Of a DNA stretch of 51,740 nucleotides, positions 1 to 7,833 are shown one piece after another. Position numbers and translations under genes: made by a program. The DNA is from UBA5314 sp964635975 (GTDB lineage Bacteria > Bacillota > Syntrophomonadia > Syntrophomonadales > Syntrophomonadaceae): positions 1 through 51,740 of the forward strand of contig CAZWPO010000020.1 in assembly GCA_964635975.1 (NCBI GenBank). Direction: 5' to 3'. The notes under the pieces are model-generated. The model had not been told where the DNA came from and did not search any database. It saw nothing but the letters and a program-made list of their open reading frames with translations. Numbering within the stretch: position 1 is the first letter of the stretch; each line of letters opens with the position of its first letter.

Positions 1-25
1 TGTTCCCTCATTTATGGTTTATGAG

Positions 26-54
26 ACAAACAGGAGAACCGTCCCCCTGTTTGT
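26..54. repeat. REP-like hairpin near window edge
   Basis: A perfect 9-bp inverted repeat (ACAAACAGG at 26-34, CCTGTTTGT at 46-54) encloses an 11-nt loop containing AACCGTCCC. From memory, hairpins of the form 'ACAG..GAACCGTCCCC..TGT' recur in many clostridial and deltaproteobacterial genomes beside REP-associated (Y1) transposases. No transposase is visible here and only one copy lies in the window, so the assignment is tentative. Confidence 0.35.
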
Positions 55-212
55 TAGGATTGACAGAGAGCGACTTAGCAATGAGATGTAGATCTTGGAG
101 GCATCGATTTTATCCTAGCTGAAAGCTTGATAATGTTTAGCTCATAAGGCCACCCTTTCATCTCTTTAATTTTATAATCCAAGAAAGATATATATGTGCC
201 AATTGAGCTAAT

Positions 213-242
213 TCGTCATTAACATTGGAAAACAGATATAAT
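213..242 (+). promoter_or_regulatory. weak sigma-A-like promoter before the thioesterase gene
   Basis: A perfect -10 TATAAT (237-242) lies 24 nt before the ATG at 266. The best -35 match is TCGTCA (213-218) with an 18-bp spacer, four of six consensus bases. The -10 is good and the -35 poor. Confidence 0.3.
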
Positions 243-265
243 ATACAATAGTCAGGAGGTGCATT

Positions 266-757
266 ATGGAAAAGGATACCAAGACTATAGCAGAGACAGC
301 CACGGTTTTAAGCCAGATTATCCTGCCGGCTCAGACAAATCCGGCCGGTACTGCTCATGGCGGAGAATTGATGAAAATGATGGATAATTGCGCCGGGGCT
401 TGTGCAACCAAACATTCGCGAGGGCTTGTAGTTACAGCAGCAATAGATAATATTAGCTTTCACGCTCCTATTTACGTGGGCAATTTAGCGACCTGTCACG
501 CGTATTTAACCTATGTATCGAATTCTTCAATGGAGATGGCCGTAAGTATAGACTCTGAAGACTTAATTGAAGGGACTAAGCAATGCTGTATGACGGCCTA
601 TTTCACATTTGTTGCCCTGGATGAAAATCTTAAACCAAAACAAGTACCGCAGTTAGATCTGCTAAATGATCCGGAAAGAGAAGAATTTGAAGCCGGATAT
701 AGGAGAAGCTTGGTTCGTAAAGCAAATCCACAGATTTGCTGGATTCCTCTTTATTAG
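266..757 (+). CDS. acyl-CoA thioesterase (hotdog fold, YciA-like)
   Basis: Predicted cytosolic hydrolase releasing free acids and CoA from acyl-CoA thioesters. The 163-residue protein is one hotdog domain. The family's catalytic stretch is visible near the N-terminus: N25, G28, H31-G32-G33 and D40, in the pattern N-x-x-G-T-x-H-G-G...D typical of YciA and brown-fat-type thioesterases. The start is supported by a strong AGGAGG five bases upstream. The gene stands alone in front of the syntenic block and is not part of the Bacillus order. Its natural chain length cannot be read from sequence; a role in CoA recycling in a fatty-acid-metabolising anaerobe is only inference. Confidence 0.85.
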   Translation: MEKDTKTIAETATVLSQIILPAQTNPAGTAHGGELMKMMDNCAGACATKHSRGLVVTAAIDNISFHAPIYVGNLATCHAYLTYVSNSSMEMAVSIDSEDLIEGTKQCCMTAYFTFVALDENLKPKQVPQLDLLNDPEREEFEAGYRRSLVRKANPQICWIPLY

Positions 758-795
758 AGTTCAAGCCAGAAGCAGAGCGAGGTATTGTCAAGCAT

Positions 796-821
796 TTTAG
801 TCAAGAACTGAATTGACTAAA
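796..821. repeat. inverted repeat after the thioesterase gene
   Basis: A perfect 9-bp inverted repeat (TTTAGTCAA / TTGACTAAA, 8-nt loop) lies about 40 bases after the thioesterase stop. No T-run follows directly, so it is not a canonical intrinsic terminator. It may be an operator or a transcript-end stem. Confidence 0.3.
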
Positions 822-912
822 GTTATTGAGAAGAGTTTTTTCGGGGAATATTTACTAACAGTGAGTGTAAGAGGTTAACAGTTTTATTAGAAAGCACATA
901 TCTTATCATACT

Positions 913-975
913 CCGGGCAGAAGTGAAGGTTCTATGCCGGTCATAGAGCAGGTGGAGCTCTAGAAAATTGCCCGG
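913..975 (+). promoter_or_regulatory. possible multibranched RNA element upstream of gin
   Basis: The 7-bp stem CCGGGCA (913-919) / TGCCCGG (969-975) encloses two smaller hairpins: CTATG-ccggt-CATAG and GAGC-aggtgga-GCTC. Together they could form a three-way junction ending about 30 nt before the gin start codon. No known riboswitch consensus is recognised. It could be a leader structure or coincidence. Confidence 0.3.
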
Positions 976-1004
976 GCACAATAAAAGGGAAGAGGATTGG
1001 GATC

Positions 1005-1223
1005 ATGAGAAGTGTCCCCAGTCGACCAGAATCAAAGTGCGGCCTGCTGCTGCCCCGTTGTGGCTTATGCCAAAAGGTTCCCGAGCACGGCATCGCCGGA
1101 GGACTCAAACTTAAGCAGTTGTTCGTATGTCAGGAATGTGAAAAGCTTATTCTAAACATCGAAATCGGAACACCTGGTTATGAGAAAATTATGAAACAAA
1201 TACGTAGAATATTTGGAAATTGA
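1005..1223 (+). CDS. gin: anti-sigma-G factor Gin (CsfB)
   Basis: Small zinc-binding inhibitor of the forespore sigma factor sigma-G, also reported in B. subtilis to act on sigma-E. The 72-residue product has the family's paired cysteines C-x-x-C (CGLCQK) and C-x-x-C (CQECEK) separated by about 22 residues, then a short helical tail. The N-terminus (about 17 residues before the first CxxC) is longer than usual, so a downstream start is possible, although GAAGAGG precedes this ATG. Position supports the call: in B. subtilis csfB also lies just before yaaO and tmk. A structured leader may lie upstream. Confidence 0.82.
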   Translation: MRSVPSRPESKCGLLLPRCGLCQKVPEHGIAGGLKLKQLFVCQECEKLILNIEIGTPGYEKIMKQIRRIFGN

Positions 1224-1268
1224 CGTTTTTACTATTAACGAAGAAAGATTTATCGCTTAGAAGGGTGC

Positions 1269-2717
1269 ATGATGGCAACAAAGAAAAGCAGGCAAAGGGC
1301 GCCTATTTTTGATGCTATAACGAAATATGCTGGGGAGAAGAATTTGCGCCTACACATGCCCGGTCATCTGGGTGGGAGGGGAATGCCCGCGGTGTTTAAG
1401 AGACTGGCCACCCTCGATGTGAGTGAAGTACCTGGAATAGATGATCTGCACCTGGCTGAAGCAAGCATATATGAAGCGCAACAGGCAATGGCTCGGGCTT
1501 TCGGATCTAAAGAAAGTTTCTTTTTGCTTAATGGCGCAACATCGGGACTGCATGCATTGCTGCTCAGCCTCCCGCCTGACGCAGGCATATTGATACCCCG
1601 CAATGCCCACAAATCACTATGGGGAGGCCTGGTGCTGTCCGGAGCATTCCCGGTGTATATGCCTTGCACATATGATAAAGAAATTGGTATAGCTGTCGCA
1701 CTGGAAGCTGAAGCAGTTAAAGAGAAACTAGAGGCTCATCCGCGGATAAGAGCGGTTTTTGTCACCAGTCCGACTTACTACGGGACGAGCAGTAATATAC
1801 GGCAGATCCATAATGAAACACAGAAAATGGATGCCTTACTTATGGTGGATGAAGCCCATGGAGGTCATTTTGCCTTTCATTCTGCCTATCCTGAGCCGGC
1901 GTTAAAGCAGGGGGCCAATGTGGTTGTAAACGGCCTCCATAAAACGCTTCCCGTATTAAATCAGGGAGCATGCCTCCATGTTGGCACTGATTTTAAACCG
2001 ATAGAGCAGCTTGTTAATTCTTTTCGGCTCTTGTCTACAACAAGTCCTTCCTTCCCTATCCTGGCGTCTATTGATTTGGCAAGGCTCCTTATGGAGGAGG
2101 AGGGCTACGAATTGTTGGAAGCAGCCCGGCAAAGATCAGCCTTCTATGGAAGAAAGATCAATGGGCTCGAGGGTCTGCGGGTTTATGATGCTGCATCAAT
2201 CAAAACAGTGCCTGGTATTGTCAAACAGGATCCATTAAAACTGCTTATCAAAATATCCGGCTTGGGCAAAGACGGATATGAGCTGGCCAGAATACTTCGT
2301 GAGCACTACCAGATACAAGTAGAGATGCAGGGACCGCGATTTGTTCTGGCTATGATGTCTATGTTTCATAGTGATGAAGAGTGGGAAAAGCTCTATCTGG
2401 CACTCAAGGACATTGATGAGAAGTTTTCTCTCCCAGCGGCAGGGACCGAAGAATTGCATATTCCCCCTATACCAGAAGTAGTGCTGAGTCCGCGCCAGAG
2501 TTTTTTTAGCACCAAACGGGCGATTAAGTTGCAGGATTGTGTGGGAAAGGTTGCGGGAGAAATGGTCGCGCCTTACCCTCCTGGGATTCCCTGTCTATTG
2601 CCAGGAGAATTAATTAATGCCGAGTCATTGGACTATCTATGGTATATTAAACAGAGTAAGTTAAAGGTGCATGGCTTAAAGGATCCTGAGCTGAATTATA
2701 TAACTATAATTGATTGA
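1269..2717 (+). CDS. Orn/Lys/Arg decarboxylase family PLP enzyme (YaaO-like)
   Basis: Fold-type I PLP-dependent decarboxylase of the SpeA/YaaO group, predicted to decarboxylate a basic amino acid (substrate unresolved) for polyamine synthesis. The 482-residue length fits the short, wing-less Gram-positive form. The PLP lysine is K225 in the motif G-L-H-K-T-L-P; an upstream V-D-E-A-H-G-G-H supplies the cofactor aspartate and histidine. The C-terminal domain runs from about residue 390 and contains the P-P-G-I-P sequence common in this family. GAAGGG precedes the start; ATG at 1272 is an alternative. It begins the tmk operon, as yaaO does in Bacillus, with 16 bases to tmk. Confidence 0.88.
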   Translation: MMATKKSRQRAPIFDAITKYAGEKNLRLHMPGHLGGRGMPAVFKRLATLDVSEVPGIDDLHLAEASIYEAQQAMARAFGSKESFFLLNGATSGLHALLLSLPPDAGILIPRNAHKSLWGGLVLSGAFPVYMPCTYDKEIGIAVALEAEAVKEKLEAHPRIRAVFVTSPTYYGTSSNIRQIHNETQKMDALLMVDEAHGGHFAFHSAYPEPALKQGANVVVNGLHKTLPVLNQGACLHVGTDFKPIEQLVNSFRLLSTTSPSFPILASIDLARLLMEEEGYELLEAARQRSAFYGRKINGLEGLRVYDAASIKTVPGIVKQDPLKLLIKISGLGKDGYELARILREHYQIQVEMQGPRFVLAMMSMFHSDEEWEKLYLALKDIDEKFSLPAAGTEELHIPPIPEVVLSPRQSFFSTKRAIKLQDCVGKVAGEMVAPYPPGIPCLLPGELINAESLDYLWYIKQSKLKVHGLKDPELNYITIID

Positions 2718-2733
2718 ATGAGTGAGGATTAAT

Positions 2734-3369
2734 ATGGTAACACAGGGGAATTTTATTTCTCTGGAGGGCATCGATGGAAGCGGAAAGACCACACTGGCGG
2801 TCCACCTGCGTGAATATCTGGGCGCTGAAGGGCATCCTGTAACAAGCATAAGGGAACCCGGAGGAACGGTCATATCTGAGAAGATACGCAGGCTGTTATT
2901 AGATGTCTCCAATGAAGGAATACAGCCCTGGACAGAGGCGGTCCTCTACGGGGCAGCCCGAAGGCAGCTGGTGGAGGAAATAATTATGCCGGCGCTCAAG
3001 AAAGGGGAGACTATCCTGGCAGATAGATACCAGGATTCCACCCTGGCTTATCAAGGTTATGGGCGGGGATTAGACCTTTCCATGCTAAAGCAGCTTAACC
3101 AGATCTGCACCGGGGGAGTGGTTCCGGGATTAACGATATTGCTTGATATAGATCCTGTACTGGCCCAAAGGAGAAGAGCGGAACCGGAAGATCGGCTGGA
3201 AAAAGAAGGAATATTGTTTTTGCAAAGGGTTCGGGAAGGTTATCTAGCACTGGCGGCTCAAACCTTAGGAACAATTAAAGTAATAGATGCATCATTTCGA
3301 GAAGAAGTGATAAAGGAAAAGGCTATCCAGCTTGTAAAGGAGTACTTGATGCAAAAATGCGCTAAGTAG
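2734..3369 (+). CDS. tmk: thymidylate kinase
   Basis: Phosphorylates dTMP to dTDP in dTTP synthesis. The 211-residue protein begins with a P-loop G-I-D-G-S-G-K-T (12-19), followed by R-E-P-G-G and the D-R-Y-x-D-S motif with the Y-Q-G-Y-G substrate segment, all diagnostic for Tmk. ATG at 2734 is preferred because GTGAGG lies six bases upstream; a GTG at 2722 would add four residues. In B. subtilis yaaQ (darA, the cyclic-di-AMP binding PII-like protein) follows tmk. Here yaaR follows after 29 bases and yaaQ is absent. Confidence 0.95.
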   Translation: MVTQGNFISLEGIDGSGKTTLAVHLREYLGAEGHPVTSIREPGGTVISEKIRRLLLDVSNEGIQPWTEAVLYGAARRQLVEEIIMPALKKGETILADRYQDSTLAYQGYGRGLDLSMLKQLNQICTGGVVPGLTILLDIDPVLAQRRRAEPEDRLEKEGILFLQRVREGYLALAAQTLGTIKVIDASFREEVIKEKAIQLVKEYLMQKCAK

Positions 3370-3398
3370 CCTGACCATGGTAAAGGGGTTTTGGCTTT

Positions 3399-3848
3399 AT
3401 GAGAATTGACCGGGAAAAAAAAGGGGTGGGGAATTATCTAACCACCGGGAGAAGTTCAGGGCAGGAAGTCAAGCCAGTGGGCAATGTCACTTTCGAGCAG
3501 GAACTTATGCATAAAAAGGAAAGCAACATGCATCTGCTGATGAAGGAACTACTTCAGGAAATCGATAAAATCAGTCAGCGCCTCAGTCGGAGTCTAACTG
3601 TTAACGACTTGATGTTATATAAGAGAATGGTTAAGAGTTTTTTAAAGGAAGCAACTTCTCTGGCCTATACCGTTCGGCAGGAGAGAGGGCGCGGTCGTAA
3701 AGGAAGGACTCTTTTGATAACTATTGGGGTAATAGATGAAGAGATTGACGCGCTGGTAGATGATTTTGTAAGAAACAAAACCGAACCAGTGGAAATCTTA
3801 AGCAGAATGGACAAGATTCGAGGAATGCTGGTGGATCTGATGGCTTAA
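3399..3848 (+). CDS. YaaR family protein (DUF327)
   Basis: A 149-residue protein of the YaaR/DUF327 family, function unknown. A basic, low-complexity N-terminus (about 1-30) precedes a helical domain containing the family's 'LSRSLTVNDLMLYKRMVKSF' pattern and a C-terminal segment ending near 'RGMLVDLMA'. No signal peptide or membrane segment is seen. It is sandwiched between tmk and holB exactly as in B. subtilis, so it is probably co-transcribed with replication functions. The GGGG ribosome site before the ATG is only moderate. Confidence 0.85.
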   Translation: MRIDREKKGVGNYLTTGRSSGQEVKPVGNVTFEQELMHKKESNMHLLMKELLQEIDKISQRLSRSLTVNDLMLYKRMVKSFLKEATSLAYTVRQERGRGRKGRTLLITIGVIDEEIDALVDDFVRNKTEPVEILSRMDKIRGMLVDLMA

Positions 3849-3868
3849 AAACGCAGGCAGGAGTGGAT

Positions 3869-4834
3869 ATGGATTATTTTGGCAGCATATTGGGGCAGAA
3901 ACAAGCCATTGAAGCAATTAGAAACGCTTTTGATGAGGAAAAAGTGAGTCACGCATACGTATTTCTGGGACCGGCGGGAGTTGGTAAGATGACTACCGCG
4001 CGGGCCTTTGCCAGTCACCTATTGGCAAGCGCGGATGTGCAGGCTGATTTATTGCTGGGACAAAATGTTCATCCCGACCTGTTGATAATTGAGAAAGAAG
4101 AGAATAAGAGCCTTATCGGGATAGAGCAGATTATCAAGGTGATGGAGCCCTGGTTAGCAGTGAAACCTTTTCGCAGTGCCTTTCGTGTGGTTATAATTAG
4201 AGATGCCCAGTTACTCAGCGAGCCAGCCGGAAATGCCCTGCTGAAGGTATTGGAGGATCCGCCGCCATACGGCCTAATTATACTGGTTTCTGATGCTGCA
4301 AACCTGATGGAGACAATATTGTCCCGATGTCAGATAATCAGGTTTTTTCCACTGGCTGAGCAGACTATTGCAGAATGTCTTGTAGCGCTGGGTGTTGATA
4401 AGGATACAGCCGAATGGGCTGCCCAGTTGGGACAGGGCAGTCTGGGAAAAGCCTTGAGGTTTGCATCCGAGGAAAGTTTAGCCCCCCTGTGGGATAAGGC
4501 GAGAAGGATGGTGGAAGAGCTCTGCCAAAAATCTTCGGGACAAATTTTTAACGTAGTTGAATTGATGGAAAAATATCCTGAGATAATAGGCGCCATGATT
4601 GAAACTGTGCTCAGGGATATATGTGTTTACAAGTTAACCGGTGAGCCAAAATTGCTCGCTTTTAAGGATAACATTGATATCGCCGGGCGGTTATCAAAGG
4701 TCCGACCGCAGCAAATAATGCACAATCTGGCAAGGATCGCTCAATTGAGACGCCATTACGGACAAAATGTTAATCCATTGTTGATAAATATTCACGTCGC
4801 ATATGCGGTCTACGAGGCACTGCAGCAGGGTTAA
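3869..4834 (+). CDS. holB: DNA polymerase III subunit delta'
   Basis: Clamp-loader subunit that helps open the beta clamp during chromosome replication. The 321-residue AAA+ protein starts with the conserved 'FGSILGQKQAIEAI' segment and contains the P-loop-derived G-P-A-G-V-G-K-M-T, a Walker-B-like region and the sensor stretch E-P-A-G-N-A-L-L-K-V-L-E-D-P-P, then L-S-R-C. The usual delta' zinc cysteines are not evident. ATG 3869 is chosen because AGGAG lies just upstream; GTG 3863 would add two residues. It follows yaaR by 20 bases and precedes ricT, as in Bacillus. Confidence 0.92.
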   Translation: MDYFGSILGQKQAIEAIRNAFDEEKVSHAYVFLGPAGVGKMTTARAFASHLLASADVQADLLLGQNVHPDLLIIEKEENKSLIGIEQIIKVMEPWLAVKPFRSAFRVVIIRDAQLLSEPAGNALLKVLEDPPPYGLIILVSDAANLMETILSRCQIIRFFPLAEQTIAECLVALGVDKDTAEWAAQLGQGSLGKALRFASEESLAPLWDKARRMVEELCQKSSGQIFNVVELMEKYPEIIGAMIETVLRDICVYKLTGEPKLLAFKDNIDIAGRLSKVRPQQIMHNLARIAQLRRHYGQNVNPLLINIHVAYAVYEALQQG

Positions 4835-4885
4835 GGATATTGATGTGAGCAGAAACATTACTATATAGTCAGGAGGAATCGTTTA

Positions 4886-5575
4886 ATGGCCTGGGTAGTT
4901 GGAATTAGATTCAAGCCAGCTGGCAAGATATATTATTTTGATTGTGAAGACCTGGAACTCAATAGCGGCGATCAGGTTATAGTCGAAACTGTAAGGGGAA
5001 TTGAATACGGTCATGTAGCGATAGGAAGACGAGAGATGGAAGAATCCCAGCTGGTGATGCCTCTGAAAAAAGTCATTCGGAAAGCCGGTGATGAGGATAA
5101 AGCGGCCTATAACCGCAATAAGGAAAAAGAGCGTGAAGCGATAGAAATATGTAGAAAAAAAGTTGCTGAACATGGGTTGCCCATGCGCTTAATCGATGTT
5201 GAGTATACTTTTGACATGGGAAAAATCATTTTTTATTTCACGGCGGAGGGACGGGTAGACTTCAGAGAACTGGTCAAGGACTTAGCCAGCATTTTTAAAA
5301 CCAGAATTGAGCTACGCCAGATAGGAGTGAGAGACGAAGCAAAAATGCTGGGGGGGATAGGGGCCTGCGGTCGTGTCTTGTGCTGCTGTTCTTTTTTGGG
5401 GGAGTTTGAACCGGTTTCTATCCGGATGGCCAAGGAACAGAATCTATCCCTTAATCCAACAAAAATATCAGGTATTTGCGGTCGATTGATGTGCTGCCTG
5501 AAGTATGAATCAGAAATGTATGAAGGCAAGATAAAGGAGGAACCCATGAATGGAAAGGACTCTCCAGGAGCTTAA
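4886..5575 (+). CDS. ricT: PSP1-domain protein RicT (YaaT)
   Basis: Homologue of RicT/YaaT, part of the RicAFT (Y-) complex, which in B. subtilis binds iron-sulfur clusters, stimulates RNase Y processing and affects Spo0A phosphorylation. The 229-residue protein is shorter than the roughly 275-residue Bacillus protein, mainly at the C-terminus. The cysteine clusters are intact: C161, C166-C168 (CGRVLCCC) and C198, C203-C204 (CGRLMCC). The start follows a strong AGGAGG. The end overlaps yabA by 26 bases, suggesting translational coupling. RicA and RicF partners are not in this window. Confidence 0.9.
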   Translation: MAWVVGIRFKPAGKIYYFDCEDLELNSGDQVIVETVRGIEYGHVAIGRREMEESQLVMPLKKVIRKAGDEDKAAYNRNKEKEREAIEICRKKVAEHGLPMRLIDVEYTFDMGKIIFYFTAEGRVDFRELVKDLASIFKTRIELRQIGVRDEAKMLGGIGACGRVLCCCSFLGEFEPVSIRMAKEQNLSLNPTKISGICGRLMCCLKYESEMYEGKIKEEPMNGKDSPGA

Positions 5576-5828
5576 AACCATAATACGAGACTTAATAATT
5601 GAAGTTGGAGAGCTCCGGGAGAGAATCGATAGGCTGGAAAGAAAGCAAGCCTATAATGAAACCATTACAGCGCCACTGGTTATTCAGAAGCCAAGAGTGA
5701 TAGAAGGAGAAGGATATGAAAATCTAGGTCGAATCTATCAGGAAGGTTATCATATCTGCCACCATGCCTTTGGTCTGGCAAGAGAAGGCGGATGCCTGTT
5801 CTGTCTGGCTCTAATGGAAAAGGAGTAA
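5550..5828 (+). CDS. yabA: replication initiation control protein YabA
   Basis: Negative regulator of DnaA that bridges DnaA and the DnaN clamp. The 92-residue protein has the family's two parts: an N-terminal leucine-zipper-like coiled coil (about 1-35, 'LKTIIRDLIIEVGELRERI') and a C-terminal zinc-binding motif H-I-C-H...C-L-F-C. The linker is shorter than in B. subtilis (119 residues). AAGGAGG lies inside the ricT coding end and serves this start. It has the same neighbours as in Bacillus. Confidence 0.88.
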   Translation: MERTLQELKTIIRDLIIEVGELRERIDRLERKQAYNETITAPLVIQKPRVIEGEGYENLGRIYQEGYHICHHAFGLAREGGCLFCLALMEKE

Positions 5829-5831
5829 TTA

Positions 5832-6602
5832 TTGGAAAAACAAGATTATTTTTTCCTGGATATAGATGAGACCCTGGACGATTTGATTTTGGGCAAGTAT
5901 AAACTGATTCAATCACGAGCTGGCTATCGGTTCTCCATTGACGCGGTTTTGCTGGCCCATTTTGTGCAAATGGATAACCTTGGCCCAATCGCATACGATT
6001 TGGGCACCGGCAGTGCGGTGATATCAATACTGCTGGCAGCGCTCAACCCGGATATCAAGATCACTGGCATTGAACTGCAAGATAGCTTGTTCCTGAGAGC
6101 TAAGCGAAATATAAGCATCAACGGTTTGGAGCGTCGCATCTCAGTCATAAAAGGGGATGTATGCTGTCTGGCTTCACTTTTACCGGAAGGCAGCAGTCAA
6201 TTAGTGGTATGCAACCCCCCGTTCTGGATGAAAGGTCACGGTAAAGTATCTCGAAATCCGGAACAGGCCATAGCCAGGCATGAACTGGCAGGCACGCTAT
6301 CGAATTTTGTCGAAGGGGCAGCGTATCTTTTGGGTCCCGGGGGAAGATTTTGTTTAATTCATCGCTTTGAACGCAGAAACGAGATCCAAAAGCTTTTGAA
6401 ACAGTATGACTTAAAGCCATCCCGGCAGCGTGTGGTGCACTCGTTTAAAGACCGGGGAGTTAGCCTGTTGCTTATTGAAGGGATTAAGGGCTACATGGGA
6501 GATCTCGAAGAGCTGCCACCTTTATATATATATGAGGAACCGGGAGTATACAGCAAGGAAGTACGGGCTTGGTACTCAAAACCTGGCGATGAGGAAGGAT
6601 GA
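5832..6602 (+). CDS. tRNA1(Val)-A37 N6-methyltransferase family protein (YabB/TrmN6)
   Basis: SAM-dependent methyltransferase, predicted to methylate adenine in tRNA or another RNA. The 256-residue Rossmann domain shows motif I as D-L-G-T-G-S-A-V-I-S near residue 56 and the N6-adenine methylase motif N-P-P-F-W (V-V-C-N-P-P-F-W). It starts with TTG three bases after the yabA stop, behind GGAG. Its stop overlaps the rsmI start by 4 bases (ATGA). The GIY-YIG endonuclease gene yazA that follows yabB in B. subtilis is missing here. Confidence 0.88.
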   Translation: MEKQDYFFLDIDETLDDLILGKYKLIQSRAGYRFSIDAVLLAHFVQMDNLGPIAYDLGTGSAVISILLAALNPDIKITGIELQDSLFLRAKRNISINGLERRISVIKGDVCCLASLLPEGSSQLVVCNPPFWMKGHGKVSRNPEQAIARHELAGTLSNFVEGAAYLLGPGGRFCLIHRFERRNEIQKLLKQYDLKPSRQRVVHSFKDRGVSLLLIEGIKGYMGDLEELPPLYIYEEPGVYSKEVRAWYSKPGDEEG

Positions 6603-7438
6603 AAGTGGGCAAACTTTATATTTGTGCAACACCGATAGGCAATCTAGAAGATGCCAGCATGCGTCTATTAAGAATCCTCAGGGAGGCCGACCTTATAGCA
6701 TGTGAGGACACAAGGCAAACCAGCAAACTCTTAAATCACTATAAGATCAAGAATAGATTGGTTAGCTATCACGCTCACAGTCAAAGTGAACGCGAAGATG
6801 AACTGATGCGCCATCTGGAGGCCGGGCATAGCCTGGCGCTGGTATCTGATGCAGGAATGCCAGGGATATCCGATCCGGGAATGGGGCTGGTAAAACGGGC
6901 TATTTCTTCTGCAGTTCCAGTTGAGATTATTCCCGGTCCTTCGGCGTTGACGGCTGCCTTGGCTCTGTCCGGTTTTGACACCGAGCGATTTGTCTTCGAA
7001 GGATTCTTGTCTCGTCGTGCTGGTAAGCGCCGCGCACAGTTTGAGCAAATGAAAAATGAACCGAGAACTATAATCATATATGAAGCCCCGCATCGCCTGG
7101 TTGCTACTTTGGGCGCCCTGGAAGAAGTTATGGGCGGGGATAGAAATATTGCTGTTGCCCGTGAATTGACAAAAAAATTTGAAGAAGTAAAGCGTGGGAC
7201 TGTAGGTGAGATGAAGGAGTACTTTACCCAAAACGATCCCCGGGGAGAAATCTGTCTGGTAATATCCGGGCAAAAGTCAAAACCGGAAAAACCTGAATTG
7301 GAAGAGATAATGGAAGAAGTGGAAGAACTGATCAAAGAAGGTATGGATAAAAAAGAGGCCCTCAAAATGAAGGCCCGTGAATATCAAATTCCGAAAACAG
7401 TATTATATAATTACCTGATAAAAAAGACTGAGAAATAA
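6599..7438 (+). CDS. rsmI: 16S rRNA (cytidine(1402)-2'-O)-methyltransferase
   Basis: Adds the 2'-O-methyl group at C1402 in the decoding centre of 16S rRNA. The 279-residue tetrapyrrole-methylase-fold protein shows the signature A-T-P-I-G-N-L-E-D near the N-terminus, the following 'CEDTR', the S-D-A-G-M-P-G-I-S-D-P-G stretch and E-A-P-H-R, all typical of RsmI. The C-terminal 40 residues form a charged helical extension. It is the last gene of the tmk operon and ends 3 bases before the convergent abrB. Confidence 0.94.
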   Translation: MKVGKLYICATPIGNLEDASMRLLRILREADLIACEDTRQTSKLLNHYKIKNRLVSYHAHSQSEREDELMRHLEAGHSLALVSDAGMPGISDPGMGLVKRAISSAVPVEIIPGPSALTAALALSGFDTERFVFEGFLSRRAGKRRAQFEQMKNEPRTIIIYEAPHRLVATLGALEEVMGGDRNIAVARELTKKFEEVKRGTVGEMKEYFTQNDPRGEICLVISGQKSKPEKPELEEIMEEVEELIKEGMDKKEALKMKAREYQIPKTVLYNYLIKKTEK

Positions 7439-7441
7439 GAG

Positions 7442-7693
7442 TTACACTACTTGTTTGCTCAGTTCTGTCAGGCAGCTACGGCATAGATTTTTGCCTTTAT
7501 AATTGAAAACCTCTTCTGCATTACCGCAGAATATACAGGCTGGTTCGTATTTTTTAAGAATTATTTTTTCATTGTCTACATAAATCTCGAGGGCATCTTT
7601 CTCCTCGATCCCCATCGTGCGCCTTAATTCGATAGGAATAACAATACGACCAAGCTCGTCTACCTTCCTGACAACGCCAGTGGATTTTAACAT
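7442..7693 (-). CDS. abrB: AbrB family transition-state regulator with C-terminal zinc ribbon
   Basis: Dimeric DNA-binding repressor of growth-to-stationary-phase genes. The N-terminal 50 residues are a canonical SpoVT-AbrB domain (S-T-G-V-V-R-K-V-D-E-L-G-R-I-V-I-P). The C-terminal tail carries C-I-F-C...C-R-S-C, a four-cysteine knuckle that the B. subtilis AbrB tail lacks; from memory it is common in clostridial AbrB proteins. The 83-residue form starting at 7693 is preferred because GGAGG lies eight bases upstream of that ATG; a start at 7738 has no comparable site. It is transcribed away from metG and meets rsmI end to end. Confidence 0.9.
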   Translation of the reverse strand: MLKSTGVVRKVDELGRIVIPIELRRTMGIEEKDALEIYVDNEKIILKKYEPACIFCGNAEEVFNYKGKNLCRSCLTELSKQVV

Positions 7694-7738
7694 CGCCCCA
7701 ACCTCCTTCACTTCGTCAATTTTCGATTTTCTCAACAA

Positions 7739-7767
7739 AGTATACCATCCCTGGGATTTATAGTCAA
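7739..7767 (-). promoter_or_regulatory. sigma-A promoter of abrB
   Basis: On the minus strand, TTGACT (7767-7762) and TATACT (7744-7739) are separated by exactly 17 bp, a near-consensus sigma-A promoter about 46 bases before the abrB ATG. Confidence 0.75.
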
Positions 7768-7833
7768 GGCATTTTCAACATAAAAGGACAAAAAATTAAC
7801 TGATAGAACATTTATTTGTCATTTATGTATAAT

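Noticed and set aside
6731..7365. Long minus-strand open frames opposite rsmI (and similar ones opposite metG, spoIIE and gerAA)
   Set aside because: They are antisense shadows of clearly conserved genes without starts or similarity of their own.
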